Source: Acidimicrobiaceae bacterium
Lineage (GTDB): Bacteria > Actinomycetota > Acidimicrobiia > Acidimicrobiales > UBA10347
Assembly (NCBI GenBank): GCA_003485885.1
Contig: DNHM01000342.1
Span: 1 to 8,714, forward strand
Length of the DNA stretch: 8,714 nucleotides
Direction of reading: 5' to 3'
Shown: in pieces, positions 6,385 through 8,714 of the stretch
How the letters are laid out: the number at the start of each line of letters is the position of its first letter
How positions within the stretch are numbered: position 1 is the stretch's first letter
Position numbers and translations under genes: made by a program
The notes under the pieces: model-generated
Databases searched by the model: none
What the model saw: only the letters and a program-made list of their open reading frames with translations
What the model was told of the DNA's origin: nothing

Positions 6385-6392
6385 CCAGCGAC

Positions 6393-8714
6393 CTAACGCA
6401 CACCCAGGATTTCGTCGGTGTGTTCACCCAGAAGTGGGGCTCGATGCATAACCCCGTTGGCGGTATTGCGGGTTCGCCACGGAACGCCACTGTGTGTTCT
6501 TTCCCCGACCTCGGGATGATCGAAGCGTTCCCAGAAGCCCCGTTCTGTGAGCTGAGGGTTCACTTCAATCTCGGGACAAGTCAGCGATGGGTACGCGGCG
6601 ATTCCGGCCGCCTGCAAGAGCTCGGCGAGCTGCCACCGTTCGTGTTGTGCCGAAAATGCAGACACGATGGACTCCAGGTCCTCTTCATTTGCTTTTCGAC
6701 CTGCCAGTGCGGTGAACCGATCATCACCTGCCTGCTCGCCAATCAGTGCAGCAAACCCCGCCCATTGATCGTCGGACACGCAGGCGATCGAGATCCATGC
6801 ATCGTCGCCGACACACGGGAAGATGCCATGAGGTGCTGCCGTTGGGTTCCTGCTGCCCATACGAGATAGAGGCTCAGACCCAAGGGCATGCCCCATCCAC
6901 AATTCCACCGCGTTCGCTGCGGTGGCTTCCCACAACGACACATCGATGCGGGCCGGGGGACAGCCCTCCGATTGACCAATGAGCGACGCCATCACCGCGA
7001 AGGCTGCCGTGAGCCCGGCAGCAGGGTCGCCAAAGGAGATGCCGGCCTCTTCGGGCCGGCCATCGACATGACCGGTCATCGACGTGAGACCAGAAAGTGG
7101 TGCGGTGGTGGGCCCGTATCCCATGTATTCGGCCAGTGGGCCGGTGTGACCGAAACCGGTCACCGAGGCGATGATCACGTCGGGGTCGGCGTTACGAAGA
7201 ACGTCGTCGCCGAGACCAAGTCGTTCCATGACGCCGGTCGCGTAGTTGTCGACGACGACATCGGCTGAAGCGACCAGCTGTAACACCGTGGCGATTGAGT
7301 CCGGGTCGGTCAGGTCAAGCTCAACACTCTTCTTCCCCTGATCCCATTGGTTGAAGTAGCCGCACGTGTTCAGCGTGGCCTCAAGCTCGGGGGGATGGAC
7401 GGGTAAACGCCGACCCAGACCTGGCCGGGAACTCGACTCAATTTTGATCACCTCGGCACCCAGATAGGCGAGATGCATGGTGAGAAAGGGTCCGGCCCAT
7501 ACCCACGAAAAATCGATGACTCGCACACCTTCGAGCGGCCTTCGGGCGACTGCCGTTGGGTCGAACGATGGTTGTGCTGCTCGTTGACCAGCGAACGTGG
7601 GCGTTGATTCTGGGTCCAACAGTGGGGCAGCGGTGGCGAGTTGCCAAGAGTTGGGCTCCATGCGATACGGAGCACCCATGTATGTCAGATCGCCGGCGGC
7701 CTCGTGTGACGCACTGGGAAAGAAGCCCCGCCCAAGGAGGTGTTCTTGGCGTGCCAGATCCGCCATCGTGAAAACCGGAGCGAAACAAATGCGTCGTGCC
7801 TGCCCCTCGTGGAAGAGATATTCAACCGTGTGTTGGCTCGTCCACTCCTCGATGTAGATAGCGAGCAGGTCGCGGTTTGCCGCTCGGTCGTCGAAGGTGG
7901 CGAACACCTCGAGCAGTGCCCACTCCGGGGTGCCCATCATGTCGACGAGTCGTTCCCATTGATCCTGCTCAACGGTGACCAGGAAGATCAGGCCATCGCT
8001 GCACTGAAAGATGCCCCATGGGTTCAGGATGCGACCCTCGCTCCGGGACGCGACCTTGCCGCTGTAGCTCCAGGCAATAAACGATGCCTCGAGCATTGAT
8101 GCCACGTGAGCCATGACCGACAGGTCGATGTATTCGCCGACGCCGGTTGCCTGAGCCTTGTAGTGCGCGCCGAGCGCAGCGAATGCGCCAGCCATTCCGG
8201 CCTGGCAGTTCGCCGGGTGGCCAAACACGGTCAGCGGCGGTGCCAGCGAATCCGGGTCGTCGCCGGGAATGAGGTATCCCCAGCCGCCGCCATGGACCAC
8301 ATTGATCTCTTCGCCCCGCCAGTTTGCATGGGGACCGGTATGGCCGTACGGGGTAAGGGCGCACACCACCAGCGAGGGGAAGGCGGCGAGTAGTTCGTCG
8401 CCGTCGAGGCCGACCTCGATGGCTCGCTCCGCACTGCATGAGTGCACGACGATGTCAGCTTGACCTACGAGTTCGCGTAGCTGGGTTCGTCCATCCGCAG
8501 TGTCAAGATCGAGAACAATGGTGCGCTTGTTGGTGTTCAGACCAAGGAAGAGACCACTCTGCTCTGGGTCGCCTGGCGCGGCCGGTGGGAACGGTCCTGA
8601 AGCCCTAGCCGGATCACCGTCAGGGCCTTCGACCTTGATGACATCGGCGCCGATATCACCCAGCAGCTTGGCGGCATATGGCGCCGCAACGTTGTCGCCG
8701 ATTTCGAGGACGCG
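6393..8714 (-). CDS. Tandem two-domain CaiB/BaiF (family III) CoA-transferase, 5' end outside the window
   Basis: The frame is open from the stop at 6393-6395 to the right edge, giving 773 visible residues. The visible start, RVLEIGDNVAAPYAAKLLGD, is the usual N-terminal block of this family, so only a few residues should be missing; the in-frame GTG at 8447 is internal. Two family III domains follow each other. Domain 1 covers visible residues 1 to about 390, and domain 2 starts at LEGVRVIDFSWVWAGPF (about 394). Each repeats the 'GADVIKVE/GAEVIKIE', 'NTNKRTIVLDL/GKKSVELDL', 'YGHTGP/FGHTGP' and 'WGIFQCSDG/HGIFPCVGD' blocks. These enzymes move CoA between carboxylic acids through a mixed anhydride on an aspartate. 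Domain 2 has that aspartate in SFGDPAAG (codon 7026-7028); in domain 1 the aligned residue is asparagine in HPANCQAG (codon 8208-8210). The substrate is unknown; neighbours suggest acyl-CoA catabolism. Confidence 0.93.
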   Translation of the reverse strand, partial: RVLEIGDNVAAPYAAKLLGDIGADVIKVEGPDGDPARASGPFPPAAPGDPEQSGLFLGLNTNKRTIVLDLDTADGRTQLRELVGQADIVVHSCSAERAIEVGLDGDELLAAFPSLVVCALTPYGHTGPHANWRGEEINVVHGGGWGYLIPGDDPDSLAPPLTVFGHPANCQAGMAGAFAALGAHYKAQATGVGEYIDLSVMAHVASMLEASFIAWSYSGKVASRSEGRILNPWGIFQCSDGLIFLVTVEQDQWERLVDMMGTPEWALLEVFATFDDRAANRDLLAIYIEEWTSQHTVEYLFHEGQARRICFAPVFTMADLARQEHLLGRGFFPSASHEAAGDLTYMGAPYRMEPNSWQLATAAPLLDPESTPTFAGQRAAQPSFDPTAVARRPLEGVRVIDFSWVWAGPFLTMHLAYLGAEVIKIESSSRPGLGRRLPVHPPELEATLNTCGYFNQWDQGKKSVELDLTDPDSIATVLQLVASADVVVDNYATGVMERLGLGDDVLRNADPDVIIASVTGFGHTGPLAEYMGYGPTTAPLSGLTSMTGHVDGRPEEAGISFGDPAAGLTAAFAVMASLIGQSEGCPPARIDVSLWEATAANAVELWMGHALGSEPLSRMGSRNPTAAPHGIFPCVGDDAWISIACVSDDQWAGFAALIGEQAGDDRFTALAGRKANEEDLESIVSAFSAQHERWQLAELLQAAGIAAYPSLTCPEIEVNPQLTERGFWERFDHPEVGERTHSGVPWRTRNTANGVMHRAPLLGEHTDEILGVR

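Noticed and set aside
8340..8447. GTG at 8447 as the start of the CoA-transferase
   Set aside because: The frame stays open to the right edge and the upstream residues contain the conserved N-terminal blocks of the family.

Overview
The window looks like part of a chromosome from a GC-rich actinobacterium. This rests on codons that favour G/C in third position, a remnant resembling the actinobacterial DUF222/HNH ('13E12') family, and acyl-CoA metabolism genes of the kind common in actinobacteria. An aquatic or soil member of Acidimicrobiia would fit, but nothing here fixes the taxon. No RNA gene, CRISPR array, intact transposase, phage gene or defence cassette was seen.

Layout. (1) 1-789: an NfsA-type nitroreductase on the minus strand, with two small hairpins at its 3' end. 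(2) 864-1306: a decayed methylenetetrahydrofolate reductase (metF) gene on the plus strand. Its N-terminus is missing and its middle is deleted with a frame change. (3) 1337-1372: an 11-bp-arm inverted repeat between that pseudogene and the next, convergent gene. (4) 1407-2183: a VOC/glyoxalase-like protein (minus), preceded by a possible 19-codon leader ORF. (5) 2184-2840: about 650 bases with no recognisable gene and two weak small ORFs. (6) 2841-3785: a short-chain dehydrogenase of the MFE-2/hydroxyacyl-CoA dehydrogenase type (minus). (7) 3786-4469: about 680 bases with nothing I can identify. (8) 4470-4886: a stand-alone cyclic-nucleotide-binding-fold protein (minus) that lacks the usual phosphate-binding arginine. 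(9) 5153-5506: a probable DUF222 gene remnant (plus). (10) 5539-6384: a NUDT19-like Nudix hydrolase with a split Nudix box (plus). (11) 6393 to the right edge: a tandem two-domain CaiB/BaiF (family III) CoA-transferase on the minus strand, whose start lies outside the window.

How the genes may fit together. The CoA-transferase, the MFE-2-like dehydrogenase and the NUDT19-like Nudix protein (a family known for CoA/acyl-CoA diphosphatases) all point to acyl-CoA metabolism, such as breakdown of steroids, branched acids or other xenobiotics. The nitroreductase and VOC protein suit the same kind of peripheral catabolism or detoxification. The genes are not a tight operon: they are spaced widely, interrupted by decayed genes, and partly convergent. 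Two gene remnants, long non-coding gaps and a 16-bp exact repeat at positions 19 and 5505 suggest a rearranged, eroding accessory segment. I see no convincing new multi-gene system. The best leads are the asymmetric active sites of the tandem CoA-transferase, the inverted repeat, the 16-bp repeat and the arginine-less CNB protein.
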